A stretch of 39,566 nt of DNA from Singulisphaera sp. GTDB taxonomy: Bacteria > Planctomycetota > Planctomycetia > Isosphaerales > Isosphaeraceae. The position numbers were made by a program, and so were the translations under genes. Positions within the stretch are counted from its first letter, which is position 1. Every line of letters starts with the position of its first letter. Location of the stretch: assembly GCA_027451445.1 (NCBI GenBank), contig DAIDJG010000360.1:1-39566 (forward strand). The letters run 5' to 3'. A model generated the notes under the pieces. It worked only from the letters and a program-made list of their open reading frames with translations, was not told the origin of the DNA and searched no databases. Below, one piece after another: positions 17,897 through 26,908 of this stretch.

Positions 17897-19009
17897 CTAC
17901 CGTCGAGCCGGTTCCAGCGGGGCGTTCGCGATACGCCCGGGCCAGCGGATGAGCTTGAGGCCGTTGGTGGGATAGACGCGGGGGATGGTGGCGAGGTCGT
18001 CGCCGACGATGGGAGGCATCACGTCCCGGCCGTCGGCCCAGTAGCCGATATGGCGAAACAACTCGCCATTTCCCGTGGCGTAGTCGAGCGTCATGCCACG
18101 GAACGAGGCTTCGAGTGTGATGTCGGCCATCCGCCAGAAACCAAAGCGATCGAGCGCGTTGATCTCCGCCTGGCCCGTCTGGAAACCTCGGAACACGCCA
18201 TCGCCCGAGTCAAAGGCCTGCTCGTAACCGGTGGGGGCCAGGTGGTCGGCCAGCAGGCGAGGCGAGCCGTGCAGGTCGGATCGATACAATATGAACTTCT
18301 TACGCGATGGGGGAATCGTACTTGCATCGATGAACATCTGCCGCGCACGCAGGTCGCCCACCACGATGTCGTCACCCGCGACCGCGACAACCAGCAAGGT
18401 GTCTGATGGAATGCGTGCCAGGTTCGGCTCCGCGAGCGGGGTCACCTCGCCCGGCATGAGCGCAATGACGGCCCGGGGGTGTGGCAGGCCGTGCTCTTCG
18501 GAAATCGCCGCGAGCTGCGCCGACAGGGTGCCGCCATACGAGTGCCCGATCAGCGCAAACCGATTCCGATCCGGCCGCACGTGTTTCGGCGACGTTTCGA
18601 GCACGACGAACGCATCGCGCACCGCGGCCAGGGTGTTGGCGAGGAACTGGATCGGCTTGGTCGTCACGTCGTTTTGATAACGTGGAAAAATGACGATCCG
18701 TCCGCTCCGTACGAGGTGCTCGATCCACGCGCCGTAGATGCCGGGATTGACGGCGAACCAACCGTGATGAAACACCACCACCGCGGCCCGGTCCGGCTTG
18801 GGATCAGCGGGCTCAAAGAGCCAGTACGATTGCTCACCTGAGCCAAACTCGGCGCGCTGCACCGTCCGATGGGGATAGATGTAATCGCTCGCCGGCTTGC
18901 TCGCGGGCGCAGGTGGGTCTGCGGCGTGCGCAGGCACATCAGCAAGCGCAGCAATTAAGAAAATGCCCAGCCCAATGGGGCTAATGCCGATCCTTGGCAA
19001 GCGTGACAT
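17897..19009 (-). CDS. Secreted alpha/beta hydrolase
   Basis: This 370-residue protein begins at ATG 19009 with a signal peptide (hydrophobic to about residue 29, VPAHAA) and then shows an alpha/beta-hydrolase fold. It has AAVVVFHHGWF at 75-85 as the oxyanion-hole loop, and GHSYGG with nucleophile Ser157. The Asp and His of the triad lie in the C-terminal half but cannot be picked with certainty. Dienelactone-hydrolase- or lipase-like activity on a secreted substrate is likely. The frame is open 104 codons further upstream, but that part has no signal sequence and overlaps the promoter region. The Rpn gene follows after 3 nt on the same strand. Confidence 0.82.
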   Translation of the reverse strand: MSRLPRIGISPIGLGIFLIAALADVPAHAADPPAPASKPASDYIYPHRTVQRAEFGSGEQSYWLFEPADPKPDRAAVVVFHHGWFAVNPGIYGAWIEHLVRSGRIVIFPRYQNDVTTKPIQFLANTLAAVRDAFVVLETSPKHVRPDRNRFALIGHSYGGTLSAQLAAISEEHGLPHPRAVIALMPGEVTPLAEPNLARIPSDTLLVVAVAGDDIVVGDLRARQMFIDASTIPPSRKKFILYRSDLHGSPRLLADHLAPTGYEQAFDSGDGVFRGFQTGQAEINALDRFGFWRMADITLEASFRGMTLDYATGNGELFRHIGYWADGRDVMPPIVGDDLATIPRVYPTNGLKLIRWPGRIANAPLEPARR

Positions 19010-19082
19010 GGTAGGCGGGACTCTCAGATGAGACCAAAGAGCGATCTCTCCCCGCGCTTCCTTGTTGGTGGGAAGAGGGTCA

Positions 19083-19111
19083 CAGTCTGACCAAGTCACG
19101 CAAATTGTCAA
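19083..19111 (-). promoter_or_regulatory. Possible promoter of the hydrolase gene
   Basis: A perfect TTGACA lies at 19111-19106 on the minus strand, about 97 nt before the ATG at 19009. The best -10 candidates at 16-18 nt spacing (CAGACT, AGACTG) match the consensus poorly, so only the -35 element is convincing. Confidence 0.35.
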
Positions 19112-19179
19112 GGGCAGGACCGCCGGGGGCGGGTGCGTTTTTGATGCTACCAGCCCGAATCGGTTCCTACCAGCGCCGT

Positions 19180-20049
19180 TCAAGAAGGCCGATTCTCGCG
19201 CCGGACCGCGGTTTTCTGACCGGTGGAGGCTGAACCCGCACTGTCCGACCCCGCCCGCGGCTTGCTCCGAGCCACGGGTGCCGGCGGGGCCGAAAGATAC
19301 ACCGTTTGCAACTGCGGACACGACCAGATCCCGTGCCGCTCATTCCCAGGGAAATACACCTGCTGGTCGAGCGTCAGATCGGACAGTTGCATGAACACAA
19401 AGACACATACCGGAAACTCTGCCACCCGCTCCATGTCGCCCAGCCGGATCGGGTCGGAAAGCTTCAGACCTGCCGATCGATAGGCCTTTTCGGTCATCTC
19501 GACGCAGTACAGCGAGCGGTCGTCGAGCCCGAGCTCGTAATCGAATGGAACCTGCTTTTGATACACATCCCGGCAGAACTGCACGGCCTTCGTGGCATAT
19601 TCCTGATAGTCGCGGCGGACTCGCTTCACTCCGAACGCCCCCACATTGTCGAGCATCCACACCGCGAACGGCTGCCTGCGCACGCCCGCCTTGGTCGTGT
19701 CGTAGACGACCGGCTCCCCCTTCTCGATCGCGACAATCCCCGTGTGTGAAAACAGGCTGTTGCTCGCGTTGGCGACGAACCGGCTAAATGGAAACCGCCC
19801 GAAAAGCACCTTCGCATCGGCGCGGCGGAACACGATGTCGCCGTCGCGCAACGCGGCCTTGCCCCAGGTCGTCCACTGCTTCATGCTGGGGGTGAAGGGG
19901 ATCTGCGGCAATTGCCCATTCTCCCGAGCCTGGGTGGCTTGCGGTCCCCAGGGGTTCCCTTGCCAGCCGGGCGGGACCAGCCGATCGGTCGGCTCCTTGC
20001 CATCGTGCTTGGCGAAGAGCACCGTCGTGAGCCAAACCAAAGTCCACAT
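19180..20049 (-). CDS. YiiX/YebB-like permuted papain-fold cysteine peptidase or amidase
   Basis: This 289-residue protein belongs to the YiiX/YebB-like branch of the NlpC/P60 fold, enzymes that hydrolyse peptide or lipid amide bonds through a Cys-His pair. It has the usual order of that permuted fold: GDIVFR at 70-75, SHTGIV with His102, then YCVEM with Cys182 and Glu184. The N-terminus is a short hydrophobic stretch (2-12), giving a possible but weak export signal. The ATG at 20049 is preceded by AAGGG. The same frame runs open to 23613, but that extension is only the antisense shadow of the large glycosidase gene. It is probably not co-transcribed with the hydrolase (170-nt gap). Confidence 0.82.
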   Translation of the reverse strand: MWTLVWLTTVLFAKHDGKEPTDRLVPPGWQGNPWGPQATQARENGQLPQIPFTPSMKQWTTWGKAALRDGDIVFRRADAKVLFGRFPFSRFVANASNSLFSHTGIVAIEKGEPVVYDTTKAGVRRQPFAVWMLDNVGAFGVKRVRRDYQEYATKAVQFCRDVYQKQVPFDYELGLDDRSLYCVEMTEKAYRSAGLKLSDPIRLGDMERVAEFPVCVFVFMQLSDLTLDQQVYFPGNERHGIWSCPQLQTVYLSAPPAPVARSKPRAGSDSAGSASTGQKTAVRRENRPS

Positions 20050-20628
20050 TTTGGATACCCTTATGGCGAAGTCGGAAACTGTCGGGTGAGACGCAGCCAG
20101 GACGAAGACAGCGCGTTCATCGCAGGCGCGTCGCTGATGTGTCGGCTCGGGGGGAATCAACCCGTCCCGCAAGCCAGCGTGCGATCGAATCAGCGCACGC
20201 CCCAGCTTGCCGTGTTGGGGTCGAATGAGGCTTGTCAGGATGCATTGACTGTAAGAGACAAGAGGTTGACTACCCGCATGCCGTCCCTGGCGTTCCCACG
20301 GCGCGCGGGAATTCGTGGTTGGAAGGATCGCTATCGGTAACTTTCCCGAGTCGTGTAATGGGCACGCACCCTGTTTCGGTCCTGAGACGGCCCTACCAAG
20401 CTTATCGGCAACTTCGGAGCCTTTCACCCCCACCTTGTTCGCTTCGCCGTGCGATTTAACGATCGAGAGGACCGCACTGAATCGGGAGATTTTAACCAAT
20501 CTGACGAATCGAAGGGAATTCCTTTTAGAAATCCCACCGGACGCGCCGATATTCCTCCAGAGAACCACTTCTGTCTCCATTTCCACAGGACTTCGTCGAC
20601 CGCGCAGGCAAGGAAGCCAACGCGGTTC
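20050..20628. other. Divergent intergenic region
   Basis: About 580 nt between the minus-strand peptidase and the plus-strand glycosidase, where promoters for both must lie. No gene family is recognisable. TTGACT occurs twice, at 20245-20250 and 20266-20271, 21 nt apart, a spacing of two helical turns that could suit regulator sites. No convincing -10 box follows either. Confidence 0.4.
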
Positions 20629-23600
20629 ATGAACAAGCCGGCAAGGGGCGTGATTCGAGGCATGCGCAAAGGACAGCGCAAGCTCTTGGTGTTTTTGGGG
20701 TTGTCCCTCCTTGGGACGCTCGCGCTCGCCGCGCCCCCCGAGGGGCCCGCTCCCCTCGGTGAAACGCCTGTCCACATGACAGTCGAGATTACCTGGAGCT
20801 TCGCTGGCGAACCCGTTTCGTCGGCCGATGCGCTCGCGGTCGAGCTTGGGATGTCTGAAGGGAAAGTCGCCGAGGCCGTCGCCTGGCCGCCAGCTCAGCG
20901 CAGCCGGGGTGCCTGGGAGCCCTCGCGAAAGGCGGACGGGCTGTGGCGGCTCGGCAGCGATTCGGTGGGTCGCGTTCGGGCACGCATCGAAGCTCCGTTG
21001 GGGGCCGTGTTTCTGTTCCGTGCCGGAGGCCAGGAACTGCGGTTCCCCTTGACCGCCGTGCTGGAAGGCCGGCAGCACACACCGCCGCAAACCCCTGTCG
21101 AAATCGCCATCGAACGTGTGCCCTGGGATTCGCTCACGCTCCAGACCACCCCCACGCCGGGCGAGGAGCTGATCGACGGCACCTGCGCTCCGGGGGCTCG
21201 ACTCAACGTGGCGACCGGCGTCAACGTGCTGACCCCCGAACCCTCGGAGATGAACGTCCACTGCACGGCCGACCTGCGTCCCTTGCGCGGCGGCGACACT
21301 GTCTGGCACAGCGACCGCTCGGAGATCGTTCCGACCAATCGCCTGGAGATCCCCGCCCGCGCCTGGAACCTGAACATGCCGCGCACCGAGGGGACGTACG
21401 TCCTCGAGGTCCGGGCCACCTGGGAGCCTGTGATCCCGTCGCGCGAAGGGACCGTGTTCAGCCGCGTCTTCCGCAGGCGGCGAAGCAGCCCCGCAGCGGG
21501 CGGCTCGGCGACCCGGCGGATGACCCTGGTGGTCCTGAAGCCCGAAGCCAAGCGCGAACATGCCACCGACCGTCCCAAAGCTGGACAAGAGGTCGACACG
21601 ATCGACCTCACCCGCCCCGGCGCTCGACGGCTCGTCGCCTCCGGTCGCGCTCCCTTGGCCGCGCAGGGGCGGAGTGGCTGGGACGTCCCCGACGCCGCCC
21701 TCGTCGAGCCGAACCGAGGCCCGCTGAACACCACGCGCAGCGTCGTCCGAGGTCTGATCGCCGGCTCCCCCACGGAAATCGCAAACCTTGGCGCCCCCGA
21801 CAATTCCGGCCTCGCGTGGACCGCACTCGGTCTCAAGGTTCCCCGCCCAGGACGCCCCCACCGGCTCACCGTGAAGGTCACCGCCGGACACCCCGAAGCG
21901 CTCGGCGTCGCCCTCCTCGAGCCGAACGGACCCGGCAAGCCCGCCCGCGTCGCGCTCGACGTCTGTGCCTCCGGTCTGCCGATCCTCCCCGACGGGAAAC
22001 CCGAAACCTTCTCCTGGCTGGTCTGGCCCGACGTCTCCGAACCGGTGGTTGTCCTGGTGAACCGATGCGCGAACGCCTCCGTTCAGCTCGGCAGCGTTAC
22101 CCTCACGGAACTCGGCGAGACGCTCCCCGCCGCCGCGGTCAGCGAACCCGAGGCTCGCCCCCGTTCGCTCGGCCTGTTCCTCCCCGGCCCCAGCGCCCTC
22201 GAACGCTTCGGCCCCCTCGGCGATGAGACGACGCCAGGCGACCCGCTGGGAATGGCCCAGCACCTCGCATCGTACCTGACCTATTGCGGTGCCTCGTCCG
22301 TTGTCGTCCCCGAGGAGCTCTCCGACCGCCCTCAGCGCCAGGGGCTGCACGGTCAGGCCGCGGAGGATGCCCTCGGCCCCGACCGCCTCGACCTGCTGCT
22401 CCGCCTTCTCGGCCGCCTGAACGTGAATGCCTGGCTGGAGTTGAGCCTCAACGGCCCCCTGCCCGGCTTGCCCAATCCCGGCTCCGCCGAAGCCCTCAAC
22501 CGCGGGCTCGTCCGGATCGATGGCCGAGGGCAAGCCGATGGCACCGACTACCACCTGCTCCACCCCGACGTCCGCGAGGCTGTGAAGCAACGGGTGGTCG
22601 ACGTGCTCAAGCCCCGCCGCGGCCAGAAGAACATCAGCGGCGCCCTGATCCGCCTCGGCCCCGGCTCGACGCTCCTGGGCAACCCCGGCACCGGACTCGA
22701 TGACTCGACCTACGAGCGCTTCGTCCGTGAGATGTTCGACGCAATGACCGCCCGAACCGCCCCCGGGCTGAACGACCAGGACCCCAACCGCTTCGCCCAG
22801 CGCGCCTCGTTCGTGATGGCCTCGGCGCGGATGCCCTGGATGTCTTGGCGGGCCCGAGGGGTCGCTGCCCTTTACAACGAGCTGGCCGAAGCCGTCCGCG
22901 ACGTGTCGCCCTCCCTGTCGCTGGCCGTCGCGACCCCCGGCCTCGACCATGGCCCCGCCGGCGATGAAGCCCGGCGCGTCGACCTGGCCGGCCTCGCGCC
23001 GAGCGAAGCCTGGCGTGCCGTCGGGCTCGACCTCGACGCCTGGTCCACCGGTACCAACGCCCCGCTCGTCCTCCGCGGCCTGACCCTCTCGGCCGACGAC
23101 CTTTCGCACGACCTGGCCACCAGCCCCGAGCTCGATGCCAAGGTCGCCTCTCGTTCGGACCGCGGCCTCTTCCTCGCCCTCGCCGACGACGAAGCCGACC
23201 CTCGCGCCGCCAACGACCGGCCGGCCGCCAGTCCCCGCCTGCTGGCCTCGCCGCTCTCCGACGGGCAGGTGGGAACCGAACCCCTGGGCCACGCCCTGTC
23301 CGCCCTCGACGCCCGCTGCGTGTTCCTCTCTCTGGCTGCCGTCGCCGGCCGCGAGGAGCCCCTGCGCCGGTTCGCCGAGGTCTTCCGCGCCCTGCCCGCC
23401 GCCCCGCCCGGCACACCGTTGTCCGACCGCCACTCGTCGGGCGTCGCTGTCCGCTCCACCCGAGCCGGCCAGAGCACGTACCTCGCACTCTCCAATGACA
23501 CCCCCTACCCCATCCTGCTCGAAACCGTCTTGACCGGCAACGGCTCCGCCCCCGTCGACGACCTGGGGCGGAACCTCCGCCTGACCCCCAAAACCGAGCG

Positions 23601-24483
23601 CGGGGAGAGCCACGTCGTACTGGAGATGCCCCCCTTCGGCGTCGCCGCGATCCGGATCGGAGCGACTGAAGTGCGCGTCACCAATATCGCCTCATACCCC
23701 TCCGAGGTCGTCAAGGCCAGCATGCTCGCTCAATACAATGTCCTCTCCAACCTGCTGAACCGTCTGAATGAATCCTCCGAAGGTACCGCCGGCCCCACCA
23801 ACTCCGGCTTCGAGCCGGGCGGCGGGAACGCCCGCGTCGTCCCCTCGAGCCTGAAGTCCGCCCCGATCACGCCGGTCGGCTGGCAGCTCGCGGAAGCGAT
23901 GGGAATGCCCGGCGCCAACGCGATCGAGATCGACCCCAGCCAGGTCCACTCCGGCCAGGGGAGCCTTCGGTTCACCGCCACCGTCCCCCCCGCGTCGGTC
24001 GTGAGCGAGCCCTTCGCACCCCGCGCCCAGTCGAGCCTGACCGTCACCGCTTGGTTCCGCTCGAACCAGCCCGACGCCAAGCTGCGGCTCTGGATCGAAG
24101 GAGAAGCGGCAGGCCAGCCCTTCGTGAGGCGCTCCGACCTCACACTCCAGCCCGAATGGCGGGCGCAGGCTGTGCGGGCATCGAACCTCCCCGCCGGGGG
24201 CCTCGACACCCTGCGCTTGCGGTTCGAGACGCTGGTCGCCGGCCAGCTCTGGATCGACGAGCTGAGCGTCACGGGCGAATCCCTCTCCGACGCGGAGCGT
24301 CAAAACGCCCGGCGTGCCCTGCTGGCCGCGATGGTCGCCCACCGTGAAAACCGCTACGGCGACTTCGCCCGGCTGGCGAGCTCCCACTGGGCGAAGCGTC
24401 CGGCCCTGCTCTGGGGCGACCCCGCCGCCCTGGCCCGATCGGGCGGGCCGACTGCCCTACCCAGCGATCGCCGCCTGCGGTAA
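20629..24483 (+). CDS. Large secreted GHL10-like glycosidase with C-terminal carbohydrate-binding-like domain
   Basis: From ATG 20629 this is about 1,284 residues; ATG 20662 gives the same signal peptide (MRKGQRKLLVFLGLSLLGTLALA). The central part, roughly residues 520-940, looks like a family-10-type glycosylhydrolase TIM barrel: MAQHLASYLTYCGASSVVVPEE, LNVNAWLELSLNGPLPG, HLLHPDVREAVKQRVVDVL, ISGALIRLGPGS. The stretch after about 1080 is a jelly-roll, carbohydrate-binding-like domain (NAIEIDPSQVHSGQGSLRFT, WIDELSVTGE), preceded by a Gly-rich linker NSGFEPGGGN. The N-terminal 500 residues contain beta-rich domains I do not recognise. It should be exported and act on an extracellular polysaccharide that cannot be named. 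The codons are very C-rich, so the antisense strand is open too. Confidence 0.75.
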   Translation: MNKPARGVIRGMRKGQRKLLVFLGLSLLGTLALAAPPEGPAPLGETPVHMTVEITWSFAGEPVSSADALAVELGMSEGKVAEAVAWPPAQRSRGAWEPSRKADGLWRLGSDSVGRVRARIEAPLGAVFLFRAGGQELRFPLTAVLEGRQHTPPQTPVEIAIERVPWDSLTLQTTPTPGEELIDGTCAPGARLNVATGVNVLTPEPSEMNVHCTADLRPLRGGDTVWHSDRSEIVPTNRLEIPARAWNLNMPRTEGTYVLEVRATWEPVIPSREGTVFSRVFRRRRSSPAAGGSATRRMTLVVLKPEAKREHATDRPKAGQEVDTIDLTRPGARRLVASGRAPLAAQGRSGWDVPDAALVEPNRGPLNTTRSVVRGLIAGSPTEIANLGAPDNSGLAWTALGLKVPRPGRPHRLTVKVTAGHPEALGVALLEPNGPGKPARVALDVCASGLPILPDGKPETFSWLVWPDVSEPVVVLVNRCANASVQLGSVTLTELGETLPAAAVSEPEARPRSLGLFLPGPSALERFGPLGDETTPGDPLGMAQHLASYLTYCGASSVVVPEELSDRPQRQGLHGQAAEDALGPDRLDLLLRLLGRLNVNAWLELSLNGPLPGLPNPGSAEALNRGLVRIDGRGQADGTDYHLLHPDVREAVKQRVVDVLKPRRGQKNISGALIRLGPGSTLLGNPGTGLDDSTYERFVREMFDAMTARTAPGLNDQDPNRFAQRASFVMASARMPWMSWRARGVAALYNELAEAVRDVSPSLSLAVATPGLDHGPAGDEARRVDLAGLAPSEAWRAVGLDLDAWSTGTNAPLVLRGLTLSADDLSHDLATSPELDAKVASRSDRGLFLALADDEADPRAANDRPAASPRLLASPLSDGQVGTEPLGHALSALDARCVFLSLAAVAGREEPLRRFAEVFRALPAAPPGTPLSDRHSSGVAVRSTRAGQSTYLALSNDTPYPILLETVLTGNGSAPVDDLGRNLRLTPKTERGESHVVLEMPPFGVAAIRIGATEVRVTNIASYPSEVVKASMLAQYNVLSNLLNRLNESSEGTAGPTNSGFEPGGGNARVVPSSLKSAPITPVGWQLAEAMGMPGANAIEIDPSQVHSGQGSLRFTATVPPASVVSEPFAPRAQSSLTVTAWFRSNQPDAKLRLWIEGEAAGQPFVRRSDLTLQPEWRAQAVRASNLPAGGLDTLRLRFETLVAGQLWIDELSVTGESLSDAERQNARRALLAAMVAHRENRYGDFARLASSHWAKRPALLWGDPAALARSGGPTALPSDRRLR

Positions 24484-24625
24484 GATCTGCTCCCAGGGCT
24501 CGCGCCGCGTTGCGCTGAGACCCCGAACCAAAGGATGTTGCCACGTTCCGCCAGGGGCGCGACTGTTGAGACCCCGGGCCGGTCGGTCGCAGGGATGCCC
24601 CCCAGGGAGGGTAGAGGAGGGGTTG

Positions 24626-25396
24626 GTGTTCGTCGCCTGCAATACGTTTTGCTTCGTGCGCGAGCCGTTTGAGGCTGCGCTCCGCCACATTGCCGAGCTG
24701 GAATTCGACAAGATCGAGCTGGCGCTTTTCGAAGGGTCGTCGCACCTTACGCCCTCCGAAGCGGCCGAGAATCCCGATCTCGCCGTGCAAAAACTGCGCA
24801 ACGGTCCGAGCCTGACCCCGACCTCCCTCGGTCTGGACTTCGGCGACCTCGACCTGACGACCCCCCTCGGCCGCAAGCGGTTCGACACGATGTGCCGGCT
24901 GGCCAAGCTGATGATGGTCGCCGTGCTGACGATCCCCGCCGCCCCGCTCGGCAGCTCGTTCGACGACGAGGTCAAGCGCCTCTCCGGCCTGGCCAGCTTC
25001 GCAATGCGTGAAGGCTTGGTTTTGACCGTCAGCACCCACGCCCAGGCCTTGACCGCCGACCCCGCCGCCGCCGTCGCCCTCTGCCAGGCCGTCCCCGGCC
25101 TGGGCCTGACGCTCGACCCCAGCCACTACATCCAGGGGCCGAACAAAGGTGCCGACTACGACGACGTCTTCCCCTACGTCCAGAACATCCACCTCCGCGA
25201 CACCGGCAAAGGCCCCGGCGAGTTTCAGGTCCGCGTCGGCCAGGGTGAAATCGAGTACGGCCGCATCATCAACCTCCTCGAACGCAACGGCTACGACCGC
25301 GCCCTGACCATCTCCATCCTCGACCTCCCCGAGAACACCTTTGAGGTCGAAGTCGAGGTGCGGAAACTGAAGCTGCTGCTCGAAAGCCTGATCTAA
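24626..25396 (+). CDS. Sugar phosphate isomerase/epimerase-like TIM barrel
   Basis: This 256-residue protein resembles the xylose-isomerase-like TIM barrel superfamily (sugar phosphate isomerases, hydroxypyruvate isomerase, IolE-like). Supporting segments are ACNTFCFVREPFEAALRHIAEL at the start, FDKIELALFEG, GLTLDPSHYIQG with the metal-ligand Asp/His pair, NIHLRDT with His and Asp, and GEIEYGRIINLLERNGYD at the end. GTG 24626 is preceded by AGGAGG 5 nt upstream, a better start than the in-frame starts further back inside the glycosidase gene. It follows the glycosidase by 142 nt, so the two could share carbohydrate metabolism. The exact substrate is not predictable. Confidence 0.85.
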   Translation: MFVACNTFCFVREPFEAALRHIAELEFDKIELALFEGSSHLTPSEAAENPDLAVQKLRNGPSLTPTSLGLDFGDLDLTTPLGRKRFDTMCRLAKLMMVAVLTIPAAPLGSSFDDEVKRLSGLASFAMREGLVLTVSTHAQALTADPAAAVALCQAVPGLGLTLDPSHYIQGPNKGADYDDVFPYVQNIHLRDTGKGPGEFQVRVGQGEIEYGRIINLLERNGYDRALTISILDLPENTFEVEVEVRKLKLLLESLI

Positions 25397-25470
25397 GCCG
25401 CTTCGCGAACGCGCTGCACAGGCCGGACACCCGATCTCCGCCCCAGCCGCCCAAACTGGGGAAATCATAA

Positions 25471-25959
25471 CTCCCCCCCTTGGGAAGGGGGGGCTTACGC
25501 GTTAACTTAACGCTATGGCCACCCCCGTCGCAACGGCGAATCATATAACTCCCCCCCTTGGGAAGGGGGGGTAGGGGGGGGGTGGGTAGTGGCCTTCGCT
25601 CTCGGTTCTTCGCTTCGTCATCGCAAGCGGATCATTTGTTCGGAAATGGCGTAGCTCTATGCGTACGCTCGAATTGAGGATGATGAACGTTTCCGTCATG
25701 ATGTCTGTCTGCCGCGACGTTTCGCCGTAAAGTGTGGCTTCGTCTTTACCGGTTGTAGGAGGGTGCCTGGAGCGGAACGGGGCGCCGGTGGCGGAGGCCA
25801 ACCCCGCTCCCCGTGGGCATTAACCGCATGCGGTTCGTGGCGGAGTTGCACTCGTCGGACGGCCACTGCCCACCCCCCCTACCCCCCCTTCCCAAGGGGG
25901 GGAGTTAATATGTTCGCGTCTCGGAAGAGATTGACCATAGCGTTAAGTTAACGCGTAAG
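25471..25959. repeat. Nested inverted-repeat element, MITE-like
   Basis: A perfect 25-nt inverted repeat lies at 25494-25518 and 25935-25959 (arms contain GTTAACTTAACGC). Inside it is a longer imperfect pair at about 25544-25594 and 25861-25912, made of a C-rich/G-rich hairpin with CCTTGGGAAGG at its tip. A third copy of the hairpin, in direct orientation with the second, precedes the left arm at 25471-25493. The 266 nt between the inner arms hold no recognised gene. The structure looks like a non-autonomous palindromic element or several copies nested in each other. Confidence 0.75.
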
Positions 25960-26908
25960 GGGTTGGGGTGGGGAAGAAGCCCGCCGATTAGGCAGTGTTC
26001 CCGCCGCACAGCCACCAAGCCATACATCCTTCCGAGATCCAAGTTCCCCCACCACCGCTCGGAACCGGGTCCCGGAAATGCATAACCCCTTTGTCCGCAA
26101 CACCCTTCCCATTTCTGACTGATTCGACCGTGTGCGACTCTCGTCCCTCGCCGTCGCCCACCCGAGCACCACTCGCCCCCCCCACGGCAACCATTCGGGG
26201 TCGGGATTGGTCGCACATAGCTCCGTCCCTTTTTCCGAATAAGCCCCACTCGGAATACGAAACCCTTTGGTAGCGAGGGGCTCCGAGTAGCCGAATAAAC
26301 CCGCTCGCACACCAATCCCCATTTCCCACCTTCCACCTCAGGGCGAGAACGTCCGGAGGCGGGAATACACCTCGGATGATGTGACGGCGAGCCTTCGCAG
26401 CCGAAGGCCCACGCCCCGACCGTTCTCTGAGCGCATTCCGGCCAGCTCGGCCGACGTCCGAACCCATGAGAGCCGCTCCCCCCACGCGCGCTGCTGACCC
26501 GCTTAACGCCCCAATCCACCCCACTCGTTGGGAAAATCTACCCGGTATGTTTGTAGCCTTGTAATTCGTCATGGGCGGCGGGCGCACCCCTCCGGGCCGG
26601 CGGAATTGATCTTCTGTTCAGTACAGAACCGTCCATTTTCCCGGAAGGCAAGCCCCTTTTTCTCATTCTTTTTGACGGTCGTGCCGATTCTAGGGAGAAG
26701 GCTGACGATGTCGCAGCCGATGGGGAGTCGAGCCGCCGTTTCCCAGGTCAAAACGCGTGGCCTGCCTGACTGTGAATGACGTCTGCGCACGAGATTCGGC
26801 CTGCTCAAATATTCCGTTTCCTGACTGCTGTGAGCCGACCACGGATGGCCGGATTCATATCGCTTCGCGCCCGGCCTGAGGGTGCTTTCTCCAAGGATGG
26901 AGAGACCG
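25960..26908. other. Non-coding region with low coding signal
   Basis: About 950 nt without a convincing gene. The open frames here have mixed third positions and no family resemblance. Two diverged copies of CCGAATAAnCCCnCTCG occur near 26235 and 26292, and TTCCGA/TCGGAA at the first of them can form a small stem. A CTTAACGC-containing stretch near 26500 recalls the repeats at 25.5-26.0 kb. The last 60 nt should hold the promoter of the GT87 gene. Confidence 0.4.

Noticed and set aside
19180-23613. A 1,477-codon minus-strand frame
   Set aside because: Only its last 289 codons (from ATG 20049) look like a protein. The rest is the antisense of the very C-rich glycosidase gene and shows Gly/Glu/Val-rich shadow composition.
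25905-26587. Long minus-strand frames in the non-coding island
   Set aside because: Third positions are not GC-biased as in the real genes here, and the translations have no family resemblance.
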